Assembly (NCBI GenBank): GCA_026874595.1
Contig: CM049317.1
Location: 301,108 to 365,107 of the forward strand
Length of the DNA stretch: 64,000 nt
Source of the DNA: Sipunculus nudus
Taxonomy: Eukaryota > Annelida > Sipuncula > Golfingiida > Sipunculidae
Reading direction: 5' to 3'
The translations under genes were made by a program, and so were the position numbers. The notes under the pieces are model-generated. The model was not told where the DNA came from. It did not search any database and saw only the letters and a program-made list of their open reading frames with translations. Positions 44,843 to 57,502 of this stretch are shown here, in pieces (positions within the stretch are counted from its first letter, which is position 1; every line of letters begins with the position of its first letter).

Positions 44843-46550
44843 CAATTACAATTCAAGAAATTTTATGAAACTTCAATTCAAATTTAGTTCAATATGCTGG
44901 AGAAAAATATCAGTTCAATTCAAATAATTTTATTCAATTCAAATTTGCAATTCAAAAAGTTTTAATTTGAATACATTTCATTTGTGTGATGCCAGTGTTA
45001 TCATAGGTGTTTTTTTTTTTCATTTTTACACTAATACACAACTTACAGTTTTGTTCAGAATTGGTTGAATTTACTCAAAAGCTAGTTGAAATATCATTAA
45101 TTACAAGTTTTGCCATTTCATGTGGTAAGGAGTAGCAGCCAGATAGGTTTTACTAGTTCTGTTGGGCAATTATTCCTTAAGATCATGTAAATCACCCAAA
45201 GTCAGTGAAAGGTTTATTTGGCCATTATTACCCAGTGCAATGAATAAATATGCAAATAATCTTTTTGGGTGGTGAAAAACATTAAAGTTCTTTTAATCAT
45301 CGAGTGGGGGGCCTTTTGAGTGGGGGAAAAGGCCCCCAACACAAAGAGGACAAAAGCCCTTCCCTCCCCCTTATCATATTAAAAAAAATGTCTGTCTACC
45401 TTTAAAATTCTGTACATTTTATCTATTGATATGTGTGTTAAATGTATGTAAGGCATTAAAGGGGCCTATTCACATACCAGGCATTGCAGGCATGTTAAAT
45501 ATACATGAAATATAGTGTTTTCTTATCGTAGTATGGAATAAGCTTCTTGTTTGTGAATTGTTGCCACAGCACAGTATCAGACGTTTGCTCATGCTTTCTT
45601 ACTATAGTAAACATACACACCAGAACATACATACTGTTTATTTACACACAGAACCATAATAATGTATAAAATTTGAAACTGAGATAGTAAGTTCATGTGC
45701 AAAGATGAAAGATGGTGTTGCACGACCATCTATTGGGTGGGGGGTGGGGGGGGTGGCTGATCTCTGTTATATCCCCTTACAATAGCAAGGTCAACAAACT
45801 TGATGCTTTAATGAGCACAGCCATGTGCAATATAATTTTACTGCTTTTAGTCATCAAAGACCAGTAATCTATGGAATATATACATGTACTTTGCTGTCTC
45901 ATGGCTGTTGCTTGTTCTGGTCTGCCCCAGGTAATCAAAACCAATGGTCACAATGTAGCGCCCTCTGACATAAGAGAGCCTACAACCAGTGTGCTTGCAG
46001 TCAGAGTGCTGTTACATCCTTCAGTGATGAACACCCTTCAAAGCTCTATAAGGATGCAATTATTTTCATCAGTTCTGACAACACCTTATCGGCCTACAAG
46101 TATGCTGTCACATGATATACACCTTACCAATTGTCAGCTTTTCAGTATACTTTTTAACAGCACCTGACATGAGCTAGAAAAATTCTGTTTTAACTTAGCA
46201 CTGGTAAACCCCCTCAACATATTTGTTTAATTTCTGACCTTATTAATACAAAGCCTTGCTCACACAGGTTACCAAATGAATCTTTACCATAGAGATAAAG
46301 TTTTAGTTTGGCTTCATGAGTTCACATCATATATTCTTTGTGTGAATTCATTATTTGTAACCTAATTGATTGTTAGTTCAGCATTTCTTAGGTTATAACA
46401 TTAGAAAATGGTCAAAATGGTAATTTTTCATGATCATAGAGGACAGGATCTATGGACAATACTGTGCTATGTTACCAATGCCTCTTTAACCCTTTTGGGA
46501 AAATACTTAAACTTGTCTGAAACATCTTGGCTGGGTCAGAATAAGTACCT
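44843..46550. other. Unassigned; contains unfilled relative of copy A's site
   Basis: 45490-45590 matches DNA on both sides of copy A. A G-rich tract is at about 45735-45760. The 98-codon frame 45871-46167 (ATG start, hydrophobic first ~18 residues) matches no family I know and is not called as a gene. Confidence 0.5.
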
Positions 46551-46639
46551 TGCTTGAAAAAAAGCTCCCTTTCAGAACCCATAAAGGTCAGATGTCATGC
46601 CAGAGAGCCCCCTCATCCACTCTTACCCCGCCATTTTGG

Positions 46640-49600
46640 TCCTCTAGCCTGTCACATAGATATGGGTGAAACCATAACCTTTGAAAAACATGATGAACAC
46701 ACTGTCATTGTACTATGTGCCTGTCACATTGATATGGGTGAAACACTAACCCTTGATATACAAGATGAGCACATTAAGTCACTGTAAAATGTGCCTGTCA
46801 CATGTACATGGGTTAAACCCTAATCCTTGAAATACAAGATGAACATAGTGTGTCACAATACAATGTGGCTGTCATATAGATATGGGTCGAACCCTAACCC
46901 CATGAAATACAAGATGAGCAAATTGGTCACTGTTAAATGTGCCTGTCTCATAGAAATGGGTGAAACCCTAACCCTTGAAATACATTATGAGCACACTGTG
47001 TCACTGTGCCTGTCACATAGAAATGGGTGAAACCCTAACCCTTGGAATACAAGATGAGCACACTGTGTCACTGGTTAATGTATCTGTCACATAGACATGG
47101 GTAAAACCCTTACCCTTGAAGTTCATTATGAGCACAGTGTGTCACTGTACAATGTGCCTGTCACATAGATATGGGTGAAACCCTAACCCTTGAAATACAA
47201 GATGAGCATGCTGTGTTACAATATTAAAAATATGGCTGTCATATAGATATATGTGAAAACCCTAACCCTTGAAATACAAGATCAGCACACTGTGTCACTG
47301 TACAATGTGCCTCTCACATAGATATAGGTGAAACCCTTACCCTTGAAACACAACTTTGCACACACTATCAAAGAAAATATGCTCGTCATTTAGATACTGG
47401 TGAGGGTGAAACCACTCTAAAATGTGCCTGTCACATAGATAAGGGTGAAATCCTTACCCTTAAAATACAAGATTAACACACTGTCACTGTAAATTGTGCC
47501 TGTCAAATAGATGTGACTGAAACACTAACCCTTGAAATACAAGATGAGCACATTGAGTCACTGTAAAATGTGCCTGTCACATGTATATGGGTTAAACCCT
47601 AATCCTTGAAATACAAGATGAACATAGTGTGTCACAATACAAAGTGGCTGTCATATAGATATGGGTCGAACCCTAACCCTTGAAATACAAGATCAGCAAA
47701 CCATGTCACTGTTAAATATTCGTGTTACATAGAAATGGGTGAAACATTAACCTTTGAAAAACAAGATGAACACACTGTCACTGTACTATGTGCCTGTCAC
47801 ATAGATATGGGTGAAACCCTAACCTTTGAAATTCAAGATGAGCATGCTGTGTCACAATATTAAATATGGCTGACATACAGATAAAGGGGAAACCCTAACC
47901 CTTGAAATGCAAGATGAGCACACTGTGTCACTGTACAATGTGCCTGTCACATAGATATGGGTGAAACCCTAACCCTTAAAATACAAGATGAGCATGCTGT
48001 GTCACAATATTAAATATGGCTGACATAAAGATATAGGTGAAATCCTAACCCTTGAAAATACAAGATGAGCACACTGTGTCACTGTACAATGTGCCTGTCA
48101 AAAAGATATAGGTGAAACCCTCACCCTTGAAATACAACTTTGCACACACTATCAAAGAAAATATGCTCGGCAAATAGATACAGGTGAGGGTGAAACCCCT
48201 TTTAAATGTGCCTGTCACATAGATAAGGGTGAAATCCTAACCCTTGAAATACAAGATGAACACACTGTCACTGTAAAATGTGCCTGTCAAATAGTGGCTG
48301 AAACCGTAACCCTTGAAATACAAGATGAGCTTGCTATGTCACAATATTAAAAATATGCCTGTCACATAGATATTGGTGAAACCCTAACCCTTGAAATTCT
48401 AAATAAGCATGCTGTTTCACAATAAAATGTGGCAGTCATATAGATATGGGTGAAACCATAACCTTTGAAAAACAAGATGAACACACTGTCATTGTACAAT
48501 GTGCCTGTCACATAGATATGGGTGAAACACTAACCCTTGATATACAAGATGAGCACATTGAGTCACTGTAAAATGTGCCTGTCACATGTATATGGGTTAA
48601 AACCTAATCCTTGAAATACAAGATGAACATAGTGTGTCACAATACAATGTGGCTGTCATATAGATATGGGTCGAACCCTAACCCTTGACAAACAAGATGA
48701 GTGCTCTGTGTCACCGTTAAATGTGCCTGTGACATAGATATGCGTGTAACCCTTACCCTTGAAATACAAGATAATATGCTGTGTCACAATAAAATGTGGC
48801 TGTGAATAGATATGGGTGAAACCCTAACCCTTGAAATACAAGATGAGCATGCTGTGTCACTGTACGATGTGCTTGTCACATAGATATGGGTGAAACACTA
48901 ATCCTTGAAATACAAGAACAGCAGGCCGTTTCATAATACAATGTCGCTTTCATATAGATGCGGGTGAAAGCATAACTGTTGAGATACAAGATGAACACAC
49001 TGTGTCACTGTAAAATGTGTCTGCCACATAGGTATGGGTGAAACCCTAACCCTTGAAATACAATATGAGCACACTATGTCCTTGTTAAATGTGCCTGTCA
49101 CATAGATATGGGTGAAACCCTAACCTTTGAAATTCAAGATGAGCATGCTGTGTCACAATATTAAATATGGCTGACATACAGATAAAGGGGAAACCCTAAC
49201 CCTTGAAATGCAAGATGAGCACACTGTGTCACTGTACAATGTGCCTGTCACATAGATATGGGTGAAACCCTAACCCTTAAAATACAAGATGAGCATGCTG
49301 TGTCACAATATTAAATATGGCTGACATAAAGATATAGGTGAAATCCTAACCCTTGAAAATACAAGATGAGCACACTGTGTCACTGTACAATGTGCCTGTC
49401 AAAAAGATATAGGTGAAACCCTAACCCTTGAAATACAACTTTGCACACACTATCAAAGAAAATATGCTCGGCAAATAGATACAGGTGAGGGTGAAACCCC
49501 TTTTAAATGTGCCTGTCACATAGATAAGGGTGAAATCCTAACCCTTGAAATACAAGATGAACACACTGTCACTGTAAAATGTGCCTGTCAAATAGTGGCT

Positions 49601-50870
49601 GAAACCGTAACCCTTGAAATACAAGATGAGCTTGCTATGTCACAATATTAAAAATATGCCTGTCACATAGATATTGGTGAAACCCTAACCCTTGAAATTC
49701 TAAATAAGCATGCTGTTTCACAATAAAATGTGGCAGTCATATAGATATGGGTGAAACCATAACCTTTGAAAAACAAGATGAACACACTGTCATTGTACTA
49801 TGTGCCTGTCACATAGATATGGGTGAAACACTAAACCTTGATATACAAGATGAGCACATTGAGTCACTGTAAAATGTGCCAGTCACATGTATATGGGTTA
49901 AAACCTAATCCTTGAAATACAAGATGAACATAGTGTGTCACAATACAATGTGGCTGTCATATAGATATGGGTCGAACCCTAACCCTTGACAAACAAGATG
50001 AGTGCACTGTGTCACCGTTAAATGTGCCTGTGACATAGATATGCGTGTAACCCTTACCCTTGAAATACAAGATAATATGCTGTGTCACAATAAAATGTGG
50101 CTGTGAATAGATATGGGTGAAACCCTAACCCTTGAAATACAAGATGAGCATGCTGTGTCACTGTACGATGTGCTTGTCACATAGATATGGGTGAAACACT
50201 AATCCTTGAAATACAAGAACAGCAGGCCGTTTCATAATACAATGTCGCTTTCATATAGATGCGGGTGAAAGCATAACTGTTGAGATACAAGATGAACACA
50301 CTGTGTCACTGTAAAATGTGTCTGCCACATAGGTATGGGTGAAACCCTAACCCTTGAAATACAATATGAGCACACTATGTCCTTGTTAAATGTGCCTGTC
50401 ACATAGATATGGGTGTAACCCTAACACTTGACAAACAAGATGAGTGCACTGTGTCACTGTTAAATGTGCCTGTGACATAGATATGGGTGTAACTCAACCC
50501 TTGAAATACAAGATAACATGCTGTGTCACAATAAAATGTGGCTGACAAATAGATACGGGTGAAACCCTAACCCTTGAAATTCAAAATGAGCATGCTGTGT
50601 CACAATAAAATGTGGCAGTCATATAGATATGGGTGAAATCATAACCTTTGAAAAACATGATGAAAACACTGTCACTGTACTATGTGCCTGTCACATAGAT
50701 ATTGGTGAAGCCCTAACCCTTAAAATACAAGAAGAGCACACTGTGTTACTGTACAATGCGCCAGTCACATAGATATTTGCTAGACCTTAACCCTTGAAAT
50801 ACAAGATGAGCACATTGTGTCACTGTAAAATGTGCCTGTCACATTGATATGGATAAACCATGGTATGATG
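46640..50870. repeat. Large ~74-bp minisatellite with CCCTAACCCTTG core
   Basis: More than fifty units of the type ATATGGGTGAAACCCTAACC, TTGAAATACAAGATGAGCAC, ACTGTGTCACTGTAAAATGT, GCCTGTCACATAG. Variants alternate (ACAATATTAAATATGGCTG types), giving multi-unit patterns. CCCTAACCC is telomere-like but the unit is not telomeric. Short frames inside are shadows. Confidence 0.95.
47789..50390. repeat. Recent 1,301-bp direct duplication within the minisatellite
   Basis: 47789-49089 and 49090-50390 match in order with only scattered differences (for example CTGTACAATG versus CTGTACTATG, and GTCACATG versus AGTCACATG). Landmarks ACCTTTGAAATTC (47821 and 49122) and GGCAGTCATATAG (48431 and 49732) are both exactly 1,301 bp apart. 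Confidence 0.9.
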
Positions 50871-51429
50871 AAACTTCCATGCTAATTTTTAGTGGGTGCC
50901 ACCTCCTGGAAATTTGCCAAAAATAATTTATTACCCAAATTTGGGCCCTAAAATTGACCCTCTGCTAAGTCTTATGATATTCATTTGAATTGTTGTAAAT
51001 ACACATTTTTTAATATGTATATAAATTCTGTTTTGTTCTGTTCCATACCTTTCTATATAACTTTCCTGTTTTCACTTGTAGAATCTTTAAAAAAATATAC
51101 CACTGACCATTTTAAGAATCAAATATAAAATCCCATCTCAATCATCGGTTTAAAGTTATCATTATGCTGACATAGTGATCCTTAGTAGCTGGCAGATCCA
51201 AGATGCTGAAAAATAATTTATACCAAAACTTGAGGCTCAAAATTGGGGGGGGGGGGGTCGTCTGATACATGGGGTTGTCTTATACAAATGTAAATACAGT
51301 AATGCTAGTTTCTTTTTCCTAATCTGTTGATACTGATACTGGTAAGGTCTTTTAATCGAAATACACTGAATGATGCTGGGTTACAGGTAAACATACTCAT
51401 ACAGCTAAAATATGCATTTATTGACATAA
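50871..51429. other. Unassigned; poly-G tract
   Basis: AT-rich DNA with a G run at about 51246-51257. No gene or element end seen. Confidence 0.4.
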
Positions 51430-51765
51430 TGAAGTGTACTACCAGGCCATATGCTTATTTTTGGTGACTGTTGGAACTATTGATGCCTGTCAGAAAAGTA
51501 GGACCTTCATACACACTGTTATGTGCGACCTGTCATTGACTGTCAGAGCTGTCTTGAGGGGGGGGGGGCTTCTTAGAACATTTAGACCTTTATACTACCA
51601 GAGGATATGCTTACTGTTGGAACTGTCGGCGGCCTATCAGAGCAGTAAGACCTTCATATTGCTAGTTTATATGCTCACTGTTGGTGACTGTCAGAGCTGT
51701 AGGAAGCCTCTCAGAACAGTAACAACTTCATATTGCTACATTATATGCTCTGTGACAGAGGTGTT
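51430..51765. repeat. ~85-bp short tandem array, left part
   Basis: Units with TATATGCTCACTGTTGGTGACTG, CAGAGCTGT and CTCAGAACAGTA...CTTCATA recur about four times. The same array continues at 53037-53225. Confidence 0.75.
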
Positions 51766-51785
51766 ATAACCAGTTCATTCCTTGA

Positions 51786-52319
51786 TGATAAAATCACTCA
51801 TATCTCGGCAGTGGTTTGACATATTTGCCTAAAATTTTGCAGGTTTATACATCCCCGACAGCTCTCTTGATTTTATGACAGGTGGCACCACCTGCATTTT
51901 AGTTTATGCAGTAGACACCCAAGCTCATATCTTGGGAACCGTTTTACTGATTGGGCCAAAGTTTTGCATGTGTATAGTTCTTACATAGCTCTTTATCATA
52001 CGCAAAACTGGTGGTGCCACCTGCAACCATTTTTGCTCAGCATCCATCTGTTTGTCTGCCACGGGCTAAAATCACTCATATACATGTAGTGGTTTGACTT
52101 ATCTGCCTTACATTTTGCATATGTATACAACTTGGACGGCTTTCTGGATTTTGTGGTGGGGGGGGGCAACCTACATACACAATTCAGCTGCAGACATCCA
52201 TGCTAATATGCAATACTTCACTCTATTTCCCCTTGCCACTCAATACATGCCTCACTTCACCCGTTCCACTCTGATTTAGGCGGATACATGTAGTCGCTTG
52301 TCGACTACCCGTATTCTAG
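51786..52319 (+). mobile_element. Helitron-like fragment with three ~140-bp modules
   Basis: Units from about 51786, 51920 and 52066 each read CACTCATAT...GGTTTGAC...TTTTGCA...GGTGGYRCCACCTGCA and resemble 41860-42070 in element D. The 3' end has a 7-bp hairpin (52290-52296 / 52302-52308) and then CTAG (52316-52319) before T, the canonical Helitron terminus. TTCCTTGATGRTAAA occurs on both sides (51778 and 52321), which does not fit Helitron insertion, so boundaries are uncertain. Confidence 0.45.
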
Positions 52320-52334
52320 TTCCTTGATGGTAAA

Positions 52335-53022
52335 TGTTAGAAAGTGTACATTAGATTTTTGTAATTTTGAATCTGTCTCTAAATGGTCAATTACATGTAA
52401 GTATAATTAGCAATTCAATGAAGGCCAAAGAATGTTCAAGGAGGATGACACTTAGGTTAGAACTAATTAGCAGTTAGGTAAAGGCAATGGATCTTAAAAA
52501 GAAAATCACACCTTTGTATGTGGTGCCAGTCAGACAAAAAGATGTTCACACTTATGCTATTGGAGTTAATTGAAGCATTCTAGTTGATTAGTTATCAAAG
52601 AAATAATGACCAGTTCAATATGTTTATAAGGATTGGAAATTGGGTGATAGGGCAGACAGAGAGAGATAGGAGACAGAGGTGTACACCCTGTGCATCTCTG
52701 TCCACCCTTGTAGGACATGGCGGTCATGTGGCACACTAAGATGTAACTGGCTGCATCCTTGTAATATTATTTAAGTAAGTTATGGACTTCCATCAGCAGA
52801 AGTAATGACCTTTGATGTGATCCGAGAGCTTCCTCCTATGATTGTTATGTTCTGTTAAGTACCTGTGAATCTGTGATGTTCAGCCGGAATTTGAGCCAAA
52901 ATGTCAACAGGGACCAGAATCTGTATTAACCGTGAAGCTGTAGTGTTATGTTCAACAGAATAAATTATGTGTTAAAGTTTGAAGGACTTACTCTTTTAAG
53001 TCACCAAGATAATATAAAAACA
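52335..53022 (+). mobile_element. Possible solo LTR
   Basis: TGTTAGAAAG at the start and AATATAAAAACA at the end give TG...CA. TTTATAAGG (52623-52631) and AATAAA (about 52958) are placed like a U3 promoter and poly-A signal. No target duplication was recognised and no internal coding DNA is nearby. The split array resumes at 53037. Confidence 0.35.
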
Positions 53023-53036
53023 ACTATGCCATGTGA

Positions 53037-53225
53037 CATATGCTCACTGTCAGTGACTGTCAGTACTGTTTTAGGCTTCTCAGGACAGTAACACCTTCAT
53101 ACTACCAGATGATATGCTTACTGTTTGAACTGTCAGAGGCCTCTCAAAACAGTAAGACCTTCATAATATTACTACTTTATATGTTCACTAGCTCGCAACC
53201 ACTGACTGTCGGAGGCCTCTGAGAA
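53037..53225. repeat. ~85-bp short tandem array, right part
   Basis: Same units as 51430-51765, displaced by the insertions between them. Confidence 0.75.
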
Positions 53226-53930
53226 CATAATTATAGTTATCAATGTTTGGTATGTTTCCAAATAGAATAGTTTCAATTGGTTGAATATTAACCTGCATTC
53301 CTCTCAGAAATTTTATAATTTGTGAAACTTTGTTGGAAAATCCAGTGGAACTACTGTGAAGATGACAAGATAACAATAAAACCTGAAATATAGTATTAGT
53401 ATGGTAAAATAAATGCTTCTTTTTCAAAATGCATGATAAGACTGATTGATAAGGTAAAATTGAATTAATCCCTTGCAAGGAAATTGCATTGTCTTGTATT
53501 TTATACATTGTAATTTAGAATATAAAGTAACATTTGTAATGAAAATATTGATCATTTAGGTTACAAAATGAAAATTAACAGAGTTAAATATGCTTAAATA
53601 ATTAAGGTGTCAAAATTATAATAAGCCTTCTGTCGATGACAGACTTTTTATAAGAAAATGTTAATAAAACTTGGTCATATATCGCCTACAATATATTTTA
53701 ATTTTAGTTAACACAAGTGATGATAGTGCTGGTTTACAGCACTGTTGGCTGTGCAAGCTGTAGAAGGATCCCACATGTATAGGTAATAGTAAGAGTAATT
53801 GATACCATAGTAATAGTAAGAGTATCCCCAGACATAGTAGCTCCCCCCCCCCCCCCTTTAAGAATAGGCCCCCATTTTAAGCAGCATATACTGACACTTG
53901 GCATATTTATTGTTTCTTCCATCTATCAAT
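53226..53930. other. Unassigned stretch; poly-C tract
   Basis: AT-rich. A minus-strand frame (53188-53508) matches no known family. C run at about 53844-53857. Confidence 0.4.
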
Positions 53931-53934
53931 CCAC

Positions 53935-55830
53935 AATCTTGTTGAAGATGTTGGTCCTGTGACCTTGATCTTTTTAAAGATGTCCTGTGACCTTGACCTT
54001 TGACCTCATGACCCCAAAATCATTTTGGGTCTTGCTTTCCAATGGAACATATACAAGTCAAGTTTGAAATCCATACATCAATAAAAGCAGGAATTATCAT
54101 CGAGAAACTAATTTTTGGACAGATGGCTCCTGTGACCTTCACCATTTACCTTGTGACTTCAAAATTGATAGGGGTCTTCCTCTCTTGGCAGGTGAACTAT
54201 ATGTGCAAGATGAAATATCTGGGATGAATTGTTTGGCTGAAAATGCATCCACAATCTTTTTAAAGAGGTTTCCTGTGACCTTGACCTTTGACCTCATGAC
54301 CCCAAAATCAATTCTGATTTTGCTTTTCCAATGGGTCAAATACAAGTCAAGTTTGAAATCCATACATCAATAAAAGAAGGAATTATCATCCAGAAACTAA
54401 TTTTTGGACAGATGGCTCCTGTGACCTTCACCTTTGACCTAGTGACTTCAAAATTGATAGGGGTCTTCCTCTCTTGGCAGGTGAACTATATGTGCAAGAT
54501 GAAAGATCTGGGATGAATTGTTTGGCTGAAAATGCATCCACAATCTTTTTAAAGAGGTTTCCTGTGACCTTGACCTTTGACCTCATGACCCCAAAATCAA
54601 TTCTGATTTTGCTTTTCCAATGGGTCAAATACAAGTCAAGTTTGAAATCCATACATCAATAAAAGAAGGAATTATCATCCAGAAACTAATTTTTGGACAG
54701 ATGGCTCCTGTGACCTTCACCTTTGACCTAGTGACCTCAAAATTGATAGGGTTCTTTCTCTCTTGGCAGGTGAACTATATGTGCAAGATGAAAGATCTGA
54801 GATGAAATGTTTTGCTGAAAATGCATCCACATCTTTTTAAAGATGTGTCCTATGACCTTGACCTTTGACCTCATGACCCCAAATCAATTGGGGTCTTGCT
54901 TTTCCAATGGAACATATACAAGTCAAGATTGAAATCCATACATAAATAAAAGCAGGAATTATCATCCAGAAACTAATTTTAGGACAGATGGCTCCTGTGA
55001 CCTTCACCTTTGACCTTGTGACCTCAAAATTGATAGGGGTCTTCCACTCTTGGCAGGTGAACTATATGTGCAAGATGAAAGATCTGAGAGGAATTGTTTG
55101 GCTGAAAATGCATCCACAATCTTTTTAAAAATGTTTCCTGTGAACTTGACCTTTGACCTCATGACCCCAAAATCAATTGGGGTCTTGCTTTTCCAATGGG
55201 TCAAATACAAGTCAACTTTGAAATCCATACATCAATAAAAGAAGGAATTATCATGCAGAAACTAATTTTTGGACAGATGGCTCCTGTGACCTTCACCTTT
55301 GACCTTGTGACCTCAAAATTGATAGGGGTCTTCCTCTATTGGCAGATGAACTCTATGTGCAAGCTGAAAGGTCTGAGATGAAATGTTAATTTGGCTGAAA
55401 ATGCATCCACAATCTTTTTAAAAATGGGTCCTGTGACCTTGACCTTTGGCCTCATGACCCCAAAATCAATTGGAGTCTTGCTTTTTCAATGGGACATATA
55501 TAAGTCAAGTTTGAAATCAATACATCAATAAAAGCAGGAATTATCATCCAGAAACTAATTTTTGGACAGATAGCTCCTGTGGCCTTGACCTTTAGCCTTG
55601 TGACCCCAAAATTTATATGGATCATCCACTATTGGCAAGTGAGCTATATATACAAGATGGAAGACCTGGGATGAAAGTTTGGCTTAAATGCATCCACAGT
55701 ATTTTTTAAGATGCCAAGTCCAGTGACCTTAACCTTTGACCTCATGACCCTAGAACCTATAGGGTTCTTACTTTAGTGGTGAGCCATACATAAGTCATGT
55801 TTGAAATCCATACGGCTATCAACACTGGAG
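53935..55830. repeat. 288-bp satellite carrying nuclear-receptor sites
   Basis: GACCTTGACCTTTGACC-type starts recur at about 53989, 54277, 54566, 54854, 55142, 55435 and 55725, spaced 288-293 bp. Inverted, the motif reads AGGTCAAAGGTCAAGGTCA: a perfect DR1 (two AGGTCA, one-base spacer) overlapping TCAAGGTCA, the ERR/FTZ-F1 element. The second half of each unit has TGACCTTCACCTTTGACCT, a weaker DR1. The repeat decays to about 56270. Frames of 61-74 codons on both strands repeat with the unit and are not genes. Confidence 0.95.
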
Positions 55831-57420
55831 ATATCATAAGAGGTGTGTGATTTTCACCATATATGGCAATATTCAAGGTCAAGGCCACTCTCATAGGAAA
55901 AGTCATGACCCCAATTTAAATAAACATCATCCCATAACCCATACCGATGTATATGCATAATATAAAAGAAATCTGTCCATCAGTGTTTGACTTATAATGC
56001 TCACAGTACTGTAAGGTGGCAATTTTGGGGGTATTAAATGGCACAAATACAAGTAAAGAATAACAGGTGGCGCCAACAGTTTCTGGAACATGACAACCCT
56101 ATCTATGATCTTCCACCAACTTGATTTTGGGATAAATCCATGCTAGATTTCTCGAGATATTAAAGAATTTGTGTGATTTTCCCAAAAATTGGACCTATTC
56201 AAGGTCAAGGACACTCTCCTAGTAAAGGTCATGACCTCATTTTAAATAGGCGTCGTCCTCTTACCCATATCTATACATCTACCAAGTTTGGTAAAGTTCC
56301 TTGAAATATTTTTTGGGTTATTGCGCCAACAAGATTTATATGCGGCGGCGGCGGCGGGACAGGTATGAAAACATAGTATCCCCCTACTTTGTCTGGGGAT
56401 ACAATAATAACAGATGGTAAAATAGTACATCATATATCACAAACAGAAAGATATTGTTATAATAATACAATAACTCTAATAGACTCCATGTCCATTAAAA
56501 ACATCCCACTAAAATATCTTTTGAAATATAAAAAATATATAAATGATATAAAATAATACAAATTTTATATTTAACATATATTTAAGATAGATTTACCAAC
56601 ATTTTATCAAATTAATCCACCCTATGGTTGTTTCGGGGTAGGTGTATGAAGGTTTTGACCATGAACCATCCAGTGGTTACTGAGTTAGTGTGACAGACAA
56701 AAACCCACCCATACAAAAGCCCATCTCTGAACTTGCAGAATAGGACAATTTAAAAGCCCACCCTTGACTAAATATATCTTTGTTAAAAATATAATTTAAC
56801 TGTATATTTTAGTCATATGTCCTGGTCTGCACTCTTTGTGGTGGGCTTTTTGTCCATTCGGCTTTTATCCTACACTTACTTACAGTGCAGTCTGTTATAA
56901 CTTGTATGAGGTAATTTAGGCACTCTGGTGCAAATTACACTGGTTATAGACTCTTTCAGAGGGTAAAAAAAGAGGCTGCTTACAGCTTAGATGATAATGA
57001 GGTACAGGTGTTAAAAAATGTATTAATGTTTAAGTGTCTAACCCTGAAAATATTTAATTTTTCCTCCCCTATTTATTTTGCTTTTTTATATCTATGTTTT
57101 TTGCTCGGACTTTAAGTCATGCTGAGTTTTTTTAAAAGATAGGTCTATGGCCTGTTGGTGGCACTGTTTATTGAATGAGGATGAAGGTATTTATATGATA
57201 AGAAACAAACTTTTCAGATAAGTGTGAAAACTACTACTCTGACCTTGATTCAGTTGAGGTCAAATCTGCCAAAAATATTTAAGTAGGATGATCGAACCTC
57301 ATAACTTTGAATTGTGGCATGTTCTTCCTCAAATTTGATAAACAAATTGTTTAGACCAGTTTCTTGATTAAAATAAAAAAAATGGCATTGACTTTGATTT
57401 CAAAACCTGATCAGGCAGAA
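55831..57420. other. Decayed satellite relatives, then unassigned
   Basis: To about 56270 there are more GACCT/AGGTCA words. A GGC trinucleotide run is at 56342-56356. 57180-57420 is related to the 9.2-9.7 kb repeat family. Confidence 0.45.
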
Positions 57421-57428
57421 TATATATA

Positions 57429-57500
<72 letters not shown>
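57420..57500. repeat. (AT)n microsatellite
   Basis: TA dinucleotides with a short GT interruption near 57431-57438. Confidence 0.95.

Positions 57501-57502
<2 letters not shown>

Noticed and set aside
45871-46167. Secreted 98-residue protein
   Set aside because: A hydrophobic start alone is weak evidence; no homologue recognised and no promoter or splice context.
46640-50870. CRISPR array or long telomere tract
   Set aside because: The ~74-bp units are degenerate throughout with no repeat/spacer division, and the genome is eukaryotic. CCCTAACCC is only part of each unit.
54042-55381. Repeated 61-74 codon ORFs as a tandem gene cluster
   Set aside because: They follow the 288-bp satellite; opposite-strand frames overlap, and there is no start context or domain.
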